From Lotus japonicus (Eukaryota > Streptophyta > Magnoliopsida > Fabales > Fabaceae): 64,000 bases of DNA. How positions within the stretch are numbered: position 1 is the first letter of the stretch; every line of letters starts with the position of its first letter. Positions 21,701 to 32,296 of this stretch are shown piece by piece. A model generated the notes under the pieces. It was given only the letters and a program-made list of their open reading frames with translations. It made no database searches and had not been told where the DNA came from. Both the position numbers and the translations under genes were made by a program. The stretch lies in assembly GCF_012489685.1 (NCBI RefSeq), contig NC_080041.1, forward strand, positions 25,471,780 to 25,535,779, in the 5' to 3' direction.

Positions 21701-24103
21701 GATTGTGCAGGATGCTTAGGACAAAACGTCAATATGCTAACCCAAGATCAAACTATGAGTTTAATCTCTATAATAGACAAAATGGAGGAATCTCCCTTAA
21801 GGGACGAATTTCTACAACAACTAAATCTTTTGGTCAAGAAGGAAGAAACCTTGAAAAAGGAAATTAGTCCTCCAATAAATAGCATGAATGAAATTTTTAA
21901 TAGATTTCGTCCTAAACCAACCATAACCTTATCAGATCTTCAAGAAGAAGTGAAAATATTAAAGGAAGAAGTTAACCAATTAAAGCAAAATGATCTTAGC
22001 TTAGAGTTCAGATTAATGGAAATAGCTGGGATAAAAATTATAGAATCTCAAGAAACCCTAGCCAGTACCTCAGGATTAAAGAAAATACATAATGAAGAAG
22101 AAGAAGAACCCAGTGAAAGTTATCTTAATCTCCTCAACTTGGTTATAACCCACAAATGGCACTCTGAAATAACTTTAGTCATTAATAATGATTTTCGAAT
22201 CAATATAATAGCCCTCATTGATAGTGGCGCAGATATCAATTGTATTCAGGAAGGCTTAGTCCCCACTCAATTTTATGAGAAAACCAAAGAAGGAGTCAAT
22301 AGTGCAAATGGATCCAAAATGAATATTCAATACAAACTATCAAATGCAAAGATTTGCAAAAGCCAAGTTTGTTTTAGATCTTCATTTGTCCTAGTCAAAA
22401 ACATGACAGAAAAAATCATTTTAGGAACTCCATTCATTTGTCTTCTATACCCTATTGATAAAATAGATGAAAAAGGAATAGTCACAACAGTCTTAGGAAA
22501 GACTATTACTTTTCCATTTATAAAACCTCCTCAGGTAAAAGAATTAAATTTATTAAAGGAAATCTCCACCTCCAAAATAAATATAATCTCTAGAAAAAAG
22601 AATCATATCAATTCTTTACAAAAAGAAATAAAATATTATAAATTAGAAGAACAACTCAAGAGATCCAATATTCAAAAGATTATTAAGGATTTTCAAGATC
22701 GGATAGAAAAGGATCTATGTGATCTAAATCCCATGGCCTTTCATCATAGAAAAATACATACCATAACATTACCATACATAGACGGGTTTAATGAGAAAGA
22801 CATCCCTACCAAAGCCCGGCCCATTCAAATGAATGAACAATATTTAAAATATTGTAGAGAAGAAATAGGAGAATATCTCAACAAGGGCCTGATTCGCCAC
22901 TCCAAATCTCCTTGGAGTTGCACAGGGTTTTATGTCATGAATGCTTCTGAGTTAGAAAGAGGAGCCCCTAGATTAGTCATTAACTACAAACCCTTAAACA
23001 AAGTATTAAAATGGATAAGATATCCATTGCCTAATAAAACAGATCTCATTAAAAGATTACATAAGGCAACAATATTCTCAAAATTTGATATGAAGTCAGG
23101 ATATTATCAAATTTCGGTCAAGGAGGAGGATCGATATAAAACCGCCTTCGTTGTCCCTTTTGGTCATTATGAATGGAATGTAATGCCACAAGGTTTGAAA
23201 AATGCACCTAGTGAATATCAAAACATCATGAATGATATATTCTATCCATACATGGACTTTACCATTGTATATCTAGATGATGTCTTAGTATTCTCAAAAG
23301 GCATAGATCAGCATGTTCAACATTTAGAAAAATTTATAGAAATCATTAAGAAAAATGGATTAGTAGTTTCAGCAAAAAAGATGAAAATCTTTGAAACCAA
23401 AACCAGATTTTTAGGATATGAAATTCATCAGGGACAAATTACCCCAATACAAAGATCGTTAGAATTCGCCAAAAACTTTCCAAATGAATTAAAAGAGAAA
23501 ACTCAATTACAAAGATTTCTAGGTTGTGTTAATTATGTAGCAGATTTTATCCCCAACATAAGGATAATTTGTGCCCCTTTGTTCAAAAGACTTAGAAAAA
23601 ACTCTCCGCCATGGTCTGAAGAAATGAGCCATAGTGTTAGAGAAGTCAAAAGATTAGTTCAAAGCCTACCTTGTTTAGGAATACCAGATCCGGATGCTTC
23701 ATTAATTATAGAAACCGATGCATCAGAATTAGGATATGGTGGGATACTTAAGCAGGTAAAACCTCAGTCTTCAAAAGAACAAATAGTTAGGTACCATTCA
23801 GGTATTTGGCACCCAGCTCAACAGAAATATTCCACAGTCAAAAAAGAAGTTCTTTCAATAGTTCTATGTGTTCAAAAATTTCAAGATGATGTTTTTAATA
23901 AAAAATTTTTGATAAAAACTGATTGCAAAGCAGCACCTTCAGTTTTACAAAAGGATGTTCAAAACCTAGTTTCAAAACACATTTTTGCCAGATGGCAATC
24001 TTTACTTTCTTGCTTTGATTTTGAAATAACTCATATTAAAGGAGATAGTAACTCCCTTCCAGATTTTCTAACCAGAGAATTTTTACAGGGAAAACATGAG
24101 TGA
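18773..24103 (+). CDS. Pararetrovirus ORF1 polyprotein (MP-CP-PR-RT-RH), uninterrupted
   Basis: 1776 residues from ATG 18773 without a stop. Residues about 40-330 resemble the 30K-type movement protein (GLIQVAAKPNFRLGINSP and FNCYPNY motifs), used to pass virus through plasmodesmata. About 560-900 is the coat region, ending in a basic stretch and CCHC knuckle Cys891, Cys894, His899, Cys904. An acidic Glu/Asp/Ser region follows. The aspartic protease has Asp1150-Ser-Gly-Ala. RT spans about 1345-1560 with Tyr1500-Leu-Asp1502-Asp1503. RNase H is about 1645-1765 (ETDAS, LIKTDCKA and the DSNSLPDFL tail). Length and order fit petuvirus/florendovirus ORF1. The promoter lies about 430 bp upstream. 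An open frame does not prove infectivity: ORF2 in this copy is broken, and such loci are usually silenced by small RNAs. Confidence 0.9.
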   Translation: MARLIKTLSEMSLGKNKQIMIPSTSNSGSSNQDQELSRVAQQELEIASIERALQNWSIPIVKKKEIYKQHTLFNRADDSIFTIECCQHSSDHTSTIKLLNEDVLDQHIKDGFNFIHVGLIQVAAKPNFRLGINSPIIVMLRDMRLLKPQDSLIAVLESNLHDGPVFFNCYPNYAMNLQNSWTKNAIQLDLLANNDIFEEESDPFSIIYRVYYKVSKINYNFKALRSSPKQETIMLEANLKRSSVQVPKKLTHEEVMSKVPEEWVFKNSLPQPKIHTTQVRELFQEGANLTLRMNRSNSFSIRSPQQLYRVDLPRSSVSSKLKGLDTTSSPSIATPIYQDEESSNYSPTPSQINMLSRVKPSFNIDKDFIKKDFMAEYNKDKRLWYFKNYSKQETETLRAFYYEEMEVSETNIYFFDWFENHCIKNNLNYPFWKNVNPITKINTTWKTPDNNTITSEYPPQTGVKIVIKDGHEIEASPYKAEANKVHQQLNFANTMLTVMSKQLERIEVQKPSITTKEASSSFTLGNPLQTPIFKIPQYTKEEFNSFNLSGSVEKLKEKLNKLSINHLDKDLNINKIRKFGPDNNTRAYYPRPSYSDMRFEERKEFIQNTFSGTSLDEWNIDGFSEQNILDITHQMIMAATAYKVHNNTDRNAALMITHGFTSQLRGWWDNIMTPEDKSTILEKKKENGEEDAVATLIYTIILHFIGDPSIFRERASSQLANLYCPTMSDYRWYKDTFFSKVTLREDGNSAFWKERFIAGLPRLMQSKVLDNLSLFNQGNPVNFGSLSFGQLHNTVVHTGIQVCTDFKLQNKMQKDMQISRKEVGSFCEQYGVEPLQAPSSKARRINRSKTKPSQGYKKRKPFQKKPYEQSPTTQKPINKKAVNPNKKKNVCWKCGKPGHYANKCKTQQKINELDLDQKLKDSLISVLINSEDPHYSSENEYEGDEDQDVNLVEYSSDSHSSSEEERECVKDSSGFCDCAGCLGQNVNMLTQDQTMSLISIIDKMEESPLRDEFLQQLNLLVKKEETLKKEISPPINSMNEIFNRFRPKPTITLSDLQEEVKILKEEVNQLKQNDLSLEFRLMEIAGIKIIESQETLASTSGLKKIHNEEEEEPSESYLNLLNLVITHKWHSEITLVINNDFRINIIALIDSGADINCIQEGLVPTQFYEKTKEGVNSANGSKMNIQYKLSNAKICKSQVCFRSSFVLVKNMTEKIILGTPFICLLYPIDKIDEKGIVTTVLGKTITFPFIKPPQVKELNLLKEISTSKINIISRKKNHINSLQKEIKYYKLEEQLKRSNIQKIIKDFQDRIEKDLCDLNPMAFHHRKIHTITLPYIDGFNEKDIPTKARPIQMNEQYLKYCREEIGEYLNKGLIRHSKSPWSCTGFYVMNASELERGAPRLVINYKPLNKVLKWIRYPLPNKTDLIKRLHKATIFSKFDMKSGYYQISVKEEDRYKTAFVVPFGHYEWNVMPQGLKNAPSEYQNIMNDIFYPYMDFTIVYLDDVLVFSKGIDQHVQHLEKFIEIIKKNGLVVSAKKMKIFETKTRFLGYEIHQGQITPIQRSLEFAKNFPNELKEKTQLQRFLGCVNYVADFIPNIRIICAPLFKRLRKNSPPWSEEMSHSVREVKRLVQSLPCLGIPDPDASLIIETDASELGYGGILKQVKPQSSKEQIVRYHSGIWHPAQQKYSTVKKEVLSIVLCVQKFQDDVFNKKFLIKTDCKAAPSVLQKDVQNLVSKHIFARWQSLLSCFDFEITHIKGDSNSLPDFLTREFLQGKHE

Positions 24104-24940
24104 TACAAAACCCAAATCAAAGGATCAATATGGACCCCCACTGGGTTCGTCAGCATCATCATCACCATCAGGATCAAAAGCAATAGTAGTAACCCCTATC
24201 AAGGTTGCTGAATCTTTAATACCAACCACCCCTTCAAAGCCTTCTCAAAAACTCACAACAGCTCAAATTGTCAAAACACCTCACCAGAAAACCTCATTAG
24301 TCCCATTAACCAATAAATATACAGTATTAGCTCAAAGCCCTTCAAAATCCCCTGCTAAACCCGAGCCAACCGAATATCTGGAAAAACCAGAAGGTGAGCC
24401 ATCTCTCATTATAGAAAGAGAACATTTCTCTTTAAGTCCTAGAGAAATAGCCACTCAATTATTCCCTACCAACTTTCATTATGTCCCTGGACACCCCAAG
24501 AAGACCAGATTATTTTATGAATTCATTCTAGTAGACTCTGACTCCATAGAAGTCACACATAACCAAGATAAACAAGGAGAAATAGCGTTCTCCAAAATCA
24601 AAATCCTTAAAGTCCTTACACCCCAGGATTGGAATGCTCCTCTTCATTATTTTAAGCAGTTTTCTAGACAGTTCGACCCTCCTAGTTATAACTACTTTGA
24701 TTATACAGATGCCTGGTATTACGCCTTGTATCCTTATCCTTATCAACACTCCTGGTTCATTTGGTTCAAAAAGGGAATCTCTTTAAAGTTCCCTCAATGG
24801 TTTAAAGTTTGGTTTTGCAAGGTAGGACTCGATGAGTCTATCTTTCCCGAAGAAGTAAAACCATTATTCAAGTACTTTGCTCAAAAGTCAAATTTCATTA
24901 TGGAAGACAAACTCATCATGTTTTTTAGCTTCCGCACTCT
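24096..24940 (+). pseudogene. Viral ORF2 5' fragment, fused to intergenic sequence
   Basis: Begins at an ATG overlapping the ORF1 stop by 8 bases and encodes about 274 residues matching the complete ORF2 of the left copy (with changes such as LTPQDW against LTHQDW). Near 24914-24922 (shared word CATGTT) the sequence switches to the stretch that normally lies just before the primer-binding site, then to plant (TA)n. The frame runs on to a chance stop at 25017-25019. Confidence 0.85.
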
Positions 24941-24967
24941 TATATATATATATATATATATATATAT
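24941..24967. repeat. (TA)n microsatellite at the viral DNA end
   Basis: About 13 TA units start at the last viral base. Integration of pararetroviral DNA at or near TA-rich simple repeats has been reported in plants. Confidence 0.9.
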
Positions 24968-27479
24968 GAATATCATTTGCTATTTTTTTATAAGCCACAT
25001 AATATATATTTTGAAATGAAGTACAAAGGGTACTTCAACCCAATACATGAGAGGAAATGACCAGAGTAAAGCTATAGATAAGAAAAAATACAAATAGCCA
25101 AATAGGCCCCCTTCCTTGTAGAATCGACAATAGAAAAATGTATCATTAAAACCTTACCAAGAAAAACCCTGTTAAGAAAACTTAAAAAAGGAAAAGAGTA
25201 CAAATATTAATTCTAAGCCTATACAAGACCTCCAAAGAAGCCAAGATACAAAACCCACATGTAAATGCCTACAATCGAAACTAATATTGTTTGCCATATG
25301 ATAAAGATAGAATTAGCGACAAAGGTTTAAAGCAAGAACTTTTTTCATCGCAAATTCCATCTCAGATTTAAAATATGACAACTTTACAGTAAAATGTTGA
25401 ACCGCTGCTAAATCTGTCTCTTTTTGCGACGCACTTTTTTCTTCTTTAATTACCTTCGCTAAATCATACTTTTCTATCGCATAGTTGTTACCGTTTAGAT
25501 TGAGACAAATTTAGGAATAGTTTTGGCGGATTTTGTGGTGAAGTTATCATTTTGAAAATCTTTGACGAAATGAAATTTAGTCGCTAAATTCATCTCCTTT
25601 TATTCAACCAACATCGTTTGCCGAAGATTTTATGACGGATTAGTTTTCCATCAGAAACAACTAATTTCTCTCTCCTACATAGCTAAAACTACCTCACATT
25701 TTGATAAGTATTTTTTTTTACCAAAATATTTAGTTCCAACTATTAATAACATATTTTAAAATATTAATATTAATATTAAATATTAATAAATTAAGTAAGA
25801 TTAAATTTTATATAACAAATGATAATGATAATATTATATCATACATGATAATATATTACTGTGATTCTAGTGGGGACCTTGTGTTAAGAAGGCCTAGAAA
25901 GAGTGAGAATCTGATAATAATGATGTTTCCCACCAGCATGGTCATGGACAAAACTTATGTCTCCATAAAGGTTCTAGGGTCACTTCCAGGGATACCACCA
26001 TGGTACGTCCAATTCTCTTATGGAATCTTAATCGCGTTAAAAACATGGTGGTAAATTTGCGCACACAATAAACTCGCACTCATATCGGTTTAGTGTTAGT
26101 TAAAAACATGTAAAACAAGCTAGCCTTTCCCCAAACATTGTGATTCACTGGTTCTGTATCCACAACTTCGTCGTCTTTCTATCATAAGGAATTTAAATGT
26201 TTCAGCGTTGTTATCCTTCCGGTATATATAAGAATTAGGCTTCTGGTCTCTTATTTATCGTTATTATACAATTGGGTCCCTCATGATTAATTATTGTCAA
26301 TTAGTATAGTTTACCACGGACGCTAAAGTAATCGGCTAACGTTGTGTCTACCCACTAACAATAATTAGCGGCAATTTATGGTCGATGAGACGATGATACA
26401 TTTACTGGCCAAATGAGCGATGGTTACGTTATAGTTGACACTAATATTGGTGTACCACCACTACAACAAATTTACCATATATCCACGAACATTTTTAGTG
26501 ACAATGGTAAAAAGTGTAGGTATAAGTAACCTATACTAAAACACATATCTTAAACTCTGGGTATAGGTATTATATACCAACGGGTCCTTATTATCGTCAC
26601 TAATTCTTTTAGTGACAGATATTCAACTATAGGTATCGATATTAATCACCTACAAAATCTTTCTTTTAGTCACTAGATGTTTTATTGATACCCATTTCAC
26701 AATTTTGAAGATCGTCAGTCTAGCTGACACTAATATTTATTAATTTCTTCGCTTCTTTTTCCTTATAAGCCACTTCTCTCTACCGTACCCTCAAACTCAC
26801 TTTCTCCTCATTCGCCACCCTCACCCTCAATCTCTCCCTCAGCGTCTCCCTCTTCTTTACCACCCTCCTCCCTACCCTATACCTCCGCCACCCACACCCT
26901 CTCCCTTGTTCCCCTCCCTATTCCTCTGCAACCTTTACCCCACGTGACCTCCCTATCTCTTTTTCATCTTCACCAGACCAGGCTCTTTCCTCCCTCTTCC
27001 ACTTAATCTGACTATTGCACCACCGATCCTTCGTGCGACGCCCTTATACTACTCTGTCATTGTCGCTACCATCGACTTTGCCAATGTCATCACCTCAACT
27101 ACCATTTCCTTTGTCGCTACTCATGTCGTGCTGCACCTAGAGAGCTTCCACAGTTCCTTTTCAACCTTTGATCTTCAAACTTATTTAGTCTAGGAGCCCC
27201 ACCATATCGTTCCTGCTCAACCTTTGATGATCAATCCTGACCAAGTTCATCATTAATCTATGTTGTTTGTTGGTTTTATTGGGTTCCCCACATTACTTAT
27301 TTGATGAAATGAAACAACTTTAAATCTGATTGTTTGTATGTGATTATTGAAAGCATTGGAATCATTTGTAAAGTAAGAAGATTGTTTGTCTTAGGATAAG
27401 GAGTTTATGTAATGAAAAATAACAAATGAACTGATATAACTTCTAAAAAGAGAAATAAATGTACCACATGAATGTGAAA
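24968..27479. other. Intergenic DNA, possible CACTA-like fragments
   Basis: No gene supported. 25300-25680 carries repeated GCGAC/GACGGA-type words and 26459 begins CACTACAACAAA, which resembles a CACTA-element terminus, but no matching inverted end was found. 26770-27030 is a pyrimidine-rich stretch containing a CCACGTGACC (G-box-like) word with no clear gene after it. Confidence 0.35.
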
Positions 27480-27484
27480 CTGAA

Positions 27485-27485
<1 letters not shown>

Positions 27486-27521
<36 letters not shown>

Positions 27522-29655
27522 AGAAAGCTGAATATATATCATCAAAAGGGAAAGGTACAAGCAAAGCAAAAGGCCCAAACAGTTCAAAGGGACAAAAGCA
27601 GGGAGAAAAACAACAACAGAACAGGAAAAAGAAAAGACAACAGCAAAAAACAGAAAAGAAAAAAAAACAAAAGACAACAAGCAAAGAGAACTAAAACTAA
27701 AACAGGGCAGCAGCGATCCAGCGGGGTAAGGCAGAAGCCAGCATCAGCAACACAAGGACGCCGCACCCAGGGGGAACGAACAACAGGCCAGATCAGAAGC
27801 AATCAGCCAAGGTTCACAGCAACAGCAGGGAGGAGTAATTCAGAAACCGGAGTAGACCTGTCACAGCCCTGTTTTGCGAGGTTGTCTGCATGCGTATTTG
27901 CTTCTCTGAAAATGTGGAATATACCCGAGCACTCCACTTCAGTCATAAGGAGGTCAATGCTATTGAGATCATTTAGAAGCTTCCAAGGGCGGTTGGACTT
28001 GAGCATCACCCAACCCACGGCAAGGGTTGAGTCACTCTCAACAATTACCTTCTTGAACCCATTGTTTTTGCAGAATAGGAGGGCATGTAGAATAGCTTTT
28101 ACCTCTACCACATACGCCCACGTAGAGCCAACAGCCAAAGAAAAACGGCCCAGAATAGTGCCATTTGAATCGCGCAAGATACCTCCAGCCCCACTAACCC
28201 CAGGGCTTCCCCGTGAAGAACCGTCAACATTAAACTTCAAAAAACCAGGCGGAGGAGGGCACCAATCCACGGTTCGAACTTTTGAAGCCATTGTTTTGAT
28301 TATCACCTTTTCAAAATGTTGAGAGAAGTCATAGAGAGTAAAGGGGCATTCCTTCCACCACGCTTTAATCCACCACATAACACGCAAAATATGGATATCC
28401 CACACACCTATGAAATTAAACTCCTTTTGGTTGAAAACATAATCATTTCTTGCTTTCCAAATGGACCAGCATAAGGCATAGGGGATAATTTCCCACAGGA
28501 CAGGATCTGTTACAACACGAAGGGAGGGCCATTCCAACATCAGTTCTTGAAAAGAGGAGGGGATGCAGAAAAATACATTTTCTCTGGCCATAATTGCATT
28601 CCACAAGCTCCAAACTTTGTTACACCGAAGCATAAGGTGAGAAACAGTTTCACATTCCAGCCCACAAATATCACAAAGACCCCCATTCTCTATGATTATA
28701 CCCCTACGAAGCAAACTCTCCTTAACCGCAATTTTATTTTCCATGAGCTGCCAAGTGAAGAGCACGACTTTGGGAGGAACCACCTTGCGGATTCTTTTAG
28801 GGACCAACCAAGAGTTGTCCCCGAAGATCCTTAACTCCACCGCAGCACAAAAAGATTTGATGGAGAAGATGCCACTATGGTCGCCAGTCCATAAGATAGA
28901 ATCAGGTCCAGAGCAGGGCACTATCAAGTTTAGCATACTCATTAGCTGCCTATGTTGATCAAGCTCCCAGTCGAATAACCTGCGCCTTAAATTGAGATTC
29001 CAGGTCCAGCTACCATTATTAAAAGAGCCCATAGAAATCAGAAATGCATTCTTGTCTTGGGCAAGAGCAAAGAGACGAGGAAAGCGACGATAAATAGGAG
29101 CCAATTCCAGCCAAGGGTCCAGCTAAAAGCGGATGTTATTCCCCGTCCCAACACAACACAAACACTCTTCTTTGAACACTTTTGCAATTAAGGTATCTTC
29201 CTTCACCACTTTAAAAATGTCTTGGGTAAAAATTGAAAGGTGAGAGGGAGGTATTTGCATCTCGTGAAGGAGAATTAACCTTGGGTTGCACTTGTATTTA
29301 GCACACAATACTTTTCGCCAAAGAGCATTTCTTTCCCTACCAAACCTCCAAAACCATTTGATAAGCATGGCTTTATTTTTCCAGCCAAGAAACCCAAGAC
29401 CCAAGCCTCCAAGTTTTTGTCTCTTGCAAATTTGAGACCATGCAATCCAAGCGATGCGGCGGCCACCTTCCCTACGCCCCCAAAGAAAGGCCCTCATCAA
29501 TTTTTCCATTTCCGCAATCACACCCACCGGGGACAAAAACACCGCCATATGGTAAATAGGTACTGCACTCATCACCGATTTGAGCATGACCAATCTACCA
29601 CTCAAAGATAGCCATTTGGAACTCCATGAAGGTATGAAAAACGGTAGAAAGGGGG
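27486..29655 (-). mobile_element. L1-type LINE, 5'-truncated 3' end
   Basis: Minus-strand remnant of a plant L1 retrotransposon: end of the RT/linker region, zf-RVT zinc-binding region, RNase H, then a T-rich 3' untranslated stretch ending at a (TA)n run (27486-27519). 5' truncation at about 29650 (beside a G run) is usual for LINEs, whose reverse transcription often stops early. Confidence 0.8.
27803..29655 (-). pseudogene. LINE ORF2 C-terminal half (RT end, zf-RVT, RNase H)
   Basis: Two same-frame pieces are separated by one TAG (29123-29125). Upstream: SKWLSLSGRLVMLKSV and FLWGRREGGRRIAWIAW motifs, the post-RT region. Downstream: zf-RVT with CDICGLECETVSHLMLRC, then an RNase H domain (FNVDGSSRGSPGVSGAGGIL, VIVESDSTLAV and the FREANTHADNLAKQG tail). 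The endonuclease and catalytic RT are absent. The stop probably replaced a Trp or Gln codon between GNNIRF and LDPWLE. Confidence 0.82.
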
Positions 29656-30788
29656 GGGTTTGAATAACGTTTTCAGAACAAAACTTCCACCTTAAAGATT
29701 TTGACAAATCTTTTGAGAACTTAAGTGCTAAAGATAAGAGATAGAAAAGCACACAAGGATTTTATCCTGGTTCACTTGATAAATCACTCAAGCTACTCCA
29801 GTCCACCCGTTAAGGTGATTTCTTCCTTCTTAGAATGAAGGCAATCCACTAATCAGGTAAGAGTTACAACTGCACTTGAAACCTACAAGTGACTAACAAT
29901 TACACTGACTTAGCTCACACTAAGATTCACTCTCTTAGTCTTCTCTAGGATCCGATCAACCTTGATCTCCTAAAGGCAAACTATACAAAAGTTAGTCATA
30001 TAAGTTTTAAATTAGTCAAATAAGTTTTAAATTAGCAGCAATGCCTTACCAAACATCACCTAAAATAAAATATTTAAATTTAGTGAAATTAAATTTTATT
30101 TATTTAAAAGAGATTCTTCATATTAACTAGTAATACCTTGGTTTCAAAAAAAAAAATCTAGTAAATACTTTTAGAACACAAGTTGTACATCTATATTCTC
30201 ATGTGACAACTTAAATTATATTTGACATAACATTTTAGCTAGCTTAAAGTTTGTTTGACTAACTTTATTTTTTTTTAAAGTGTTTAATAAATGAGCTTAT
30301 ATTAATTAATATTTACCTTTATACAAATTCAACAAAAATATAGCCTTAACAAAGAAGAGTCCTCCTACCCCTCCTACTTTATCATCTTACCAGTTCTTCT
30401 ACATAATAAATCAAGAAAGTATTAAATGTTATTTAATATTATCAAAATACCAATTGAACTTAGTTTTTCATTTATTATATATATTATTTTTCTTATAAGT
30501 AAATTTGTAAAAGATTTAAAGGACAATAAATTACCACTTGCTAACTTTAGAAAGAAAAAAGTGCTGACGCCAGAATTCAATTCTGGTCTTCACTCACCCT
30601 CGGTTTCAGGCTTTGGTTGTATTATTTATTCACCCTCCCTTCACCTCACTCTCCCCCCTTCTTCCCTTCTCACTCTCTCTCTCTCTCTCACAGCAAAACC
30701 AGCAGCACTTGCAAACTAGCATAGAGTTTGTGTTTGCTGGTAGAAATCAAAAGAGGGAGAAGGAGAAAAAAAACTCCAGAAGAACAAG
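29656..30788. other. Intergenic DNA upstream of the FLZ gene
   Basis: 29660-29980 looks like a piece of an LTR or other dispersed legume repeat (phrases like CACAAGGATTTTATCCTGG) but no ends were defined. 30000-30550 is AT-rich. 30650-30700 is CT-rich, typical of a plant 5' leader, and probably belongs to the FLZ transcript. Confidence 0.4.
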
Positions 30789-31553
30789 ATGTTGCTAGGG
30801 AAGAGACCTCGTCCTCCAATGAAGAGAACCACAAGCATGTCTGAGATAACCTTGGATCTGAACACCACCACGGTTGTCACCACCGATGTTAGATCCGGTG
30901 GCGGCGGCAGTGGTGGGTTCAATAATGGGTTAGATCAGACCAAGGTTTTGGCTCCAGTTCCACCCAGAAACCATAGAAGGCATTCCTCTGATTTCACAGG
31001 GACTCCTGATTTCTTGCGCTCTTGCTGTCTCTGCAGACGCCGTCTCGTACCAGGTCGTGACATCTACATGTACAGGTACCATGTCTTTTTTCTTTTTTAA
31101 TTCACAAATCACAACTCCATCATCAAAATCTTTTCTCTCATTTCTCATCTTTTTTGTCTCACCAATGATATTGCGTCGCGTCAATTAAAATCTTAATTTT
31201 CATGCATTTTTTGATTGACTTGCAACAATTTCATTGGTAAACACAGAAAATGAGACATCATTTGCAACAGAAGATTCCGACGAATCTCTTTTTTCTTGCT
31301 GTGTATTTTTTGTGATGTTTCAAAAGTTTTTTTTTTATGGAAATTTTAATTAATTAAATTAATAATTATTTGCAGGGGTGATAGTGCTTTCTGCAGCCTC
31401 GAGTGTCGTCAGCAGCAGATGAAGCAAGATGAGAGAAAAGAGAAGCTTTTGGTGGCATCAGCCAAGAAACAAGTTGTGGCGGCTCCAGCTTCATCTGGTT
31501 CTCAAGTCACCAACACCGCCAGCAAAGGCGAAACAACAGTGGCTGCTTTGTAA
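30789..31553 (+). CDS. FCS-like zinc finger (FLZ/DUF581) protein, two exons
   Basis: Exons 30789-31075 and 31376-31553, with GT-AG borders splitting an Arg codon, encode 154 residues. The FLZ domain spans the intron: [23 protein letters not shown] in exon 1 and [15 protein letters not shown] in exon 2, providing the paired cysteines of the finger. The N-terminus is Gly/Thr-rich and includes a basic RPRPPMKR stretch; the C-terminus is Ala/Ser/Lys-rich. FLZ proteins in Arabidopsis act as adaptors binding SnRK1 kinase subunits in energy and stress signalling; that role here is by family only. The intron position inside the finger is a standard FLZ feature. ATG 30789 is the first in frame after a CT-rich leader. 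This is the best-supported intact host gene in the window; exon 2 and its 3' flank are duplicated at 47.3 kb. Confidence 0.88.
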
Positions 31554-32195
31554 ATTAAAATTCCCAACCCAAGGATCCAAATATGTTCATATACCTATCT
31601 ATCCCCTTAGTTTCCCTTGGCCTCACATCTTTTTGCTTCTTTTTTTTTTCTTCATCTTTTCACCCTTTTTTTTTTCCTTTGTAGTTTTTACTTTTTACCT
31701 TGGTACCTTTTAGGATAGTGGGAGTGGGTGCGCTTCTTTGCTTACATGGGCAGGTAATTTTTGAATTACCTTGTAGTAATCTCATTGGGATTTTGGATCC
31801 ATAGATGAATTGGAAAGCAAAAATTCTGAAAATCATGATTTGTTCCCAACTGGATTTTTTCTTTTGTGGCTATTATATTAATTTACCGGATAAAATGCTT
31901 CCCAATGCTTCCTCCTCTTTCGCATAATTGTGTTTCAAACTTTCAATGGTGAACTAGGGATTCATTAGATAAATTATATGAAATTATTGACATTTGCAAA
32001 ACAGAGACATTCAACAAACTCCTTGAGTGACACATTGTCTGTATGTGCAAGTAGCATGACTGTTCGGAAACAAGCAATTATGTGTTTATTCATAAGTTGG
32101 TTTAGTAAAAAAACATTTGAAAAAATTAAAAAAAGCTTATTTGAAAATAAACTAAAACAAAATCATAAGTATATCACATAAACTATATCCATCAA
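31554..32195. other. FLZ 3' region, part of a segmental duplication
   Basis: Non-coding. It matches about 47565-48056 across most of its length (for example GGTACCTTTTAGGATAGTG and TGAACTAGGGAT words). Confidence 0.75.
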
Positions 32196-32296
32196 ATGAT
32201 AACTCTAGTGGTAAGAGCTAAGGAATATATGAGTTGGGGTAGGGAGGTCCACGGATCAATACCTAGCGGGTGTAATTTATTTTTCCGACGAAAAAA
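32196..32296 (+). mobile_element. tRNA-derived SINE with target duplication
   Basis: About 100 bp with an A-box-like word (TAGTGGTAAGAGCT), a degenerate B-box-like word (GGATCAATACC), a TTTTTCCGACG end and an A-run. It is flanked by a near-perfect direct repeat of AAACTATATCATCAA (32180-32195 and 32297-32311). The homologous site in the second duplicate (about 48035) lacks it, an empty-site comparison supporting insertion. Confidence 0.7.

Larger units (their letters stand above)
17758..24940 (+). mobile_element. Endogenous pararetrovirus, right copy, about 7.18 kb, circularly permuted
   Basis: Order: ORF2 3' part (17758-18181), intergenic region with TATA box, poly(A) signal and primer-binding site (18182-18772), complete ORF1 (18773-24103), ORF2 5' part (24096-about 24919), then a 20-27 bp piece of intergenic region ending at 24940, directly before a (TA)n run. 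Total length is close to one genome unit of a petuvirus/florendovirus-type virus (about 7-8 kb). It is opened within ORF2, so the circle is permuted. Confidence 0.9.

Noticed and set aside
26459..26480. CACTACAACAAA word as a CACTA terminus
   Set aside because: No partner inverted end or 3-bp duplication located; left as a hint only.
27459..28322. 287-codon plus-strand frame
   Set aside because: Antisense to the LINE RNase H and its T-rich tail; the real coding strand is minus.
32205..32265. Functional tRNA gene
   Set aside because: A-box and B-box resemblance only; no cloverleaf or acceptor stem, and the element has SINE-type target repeats.
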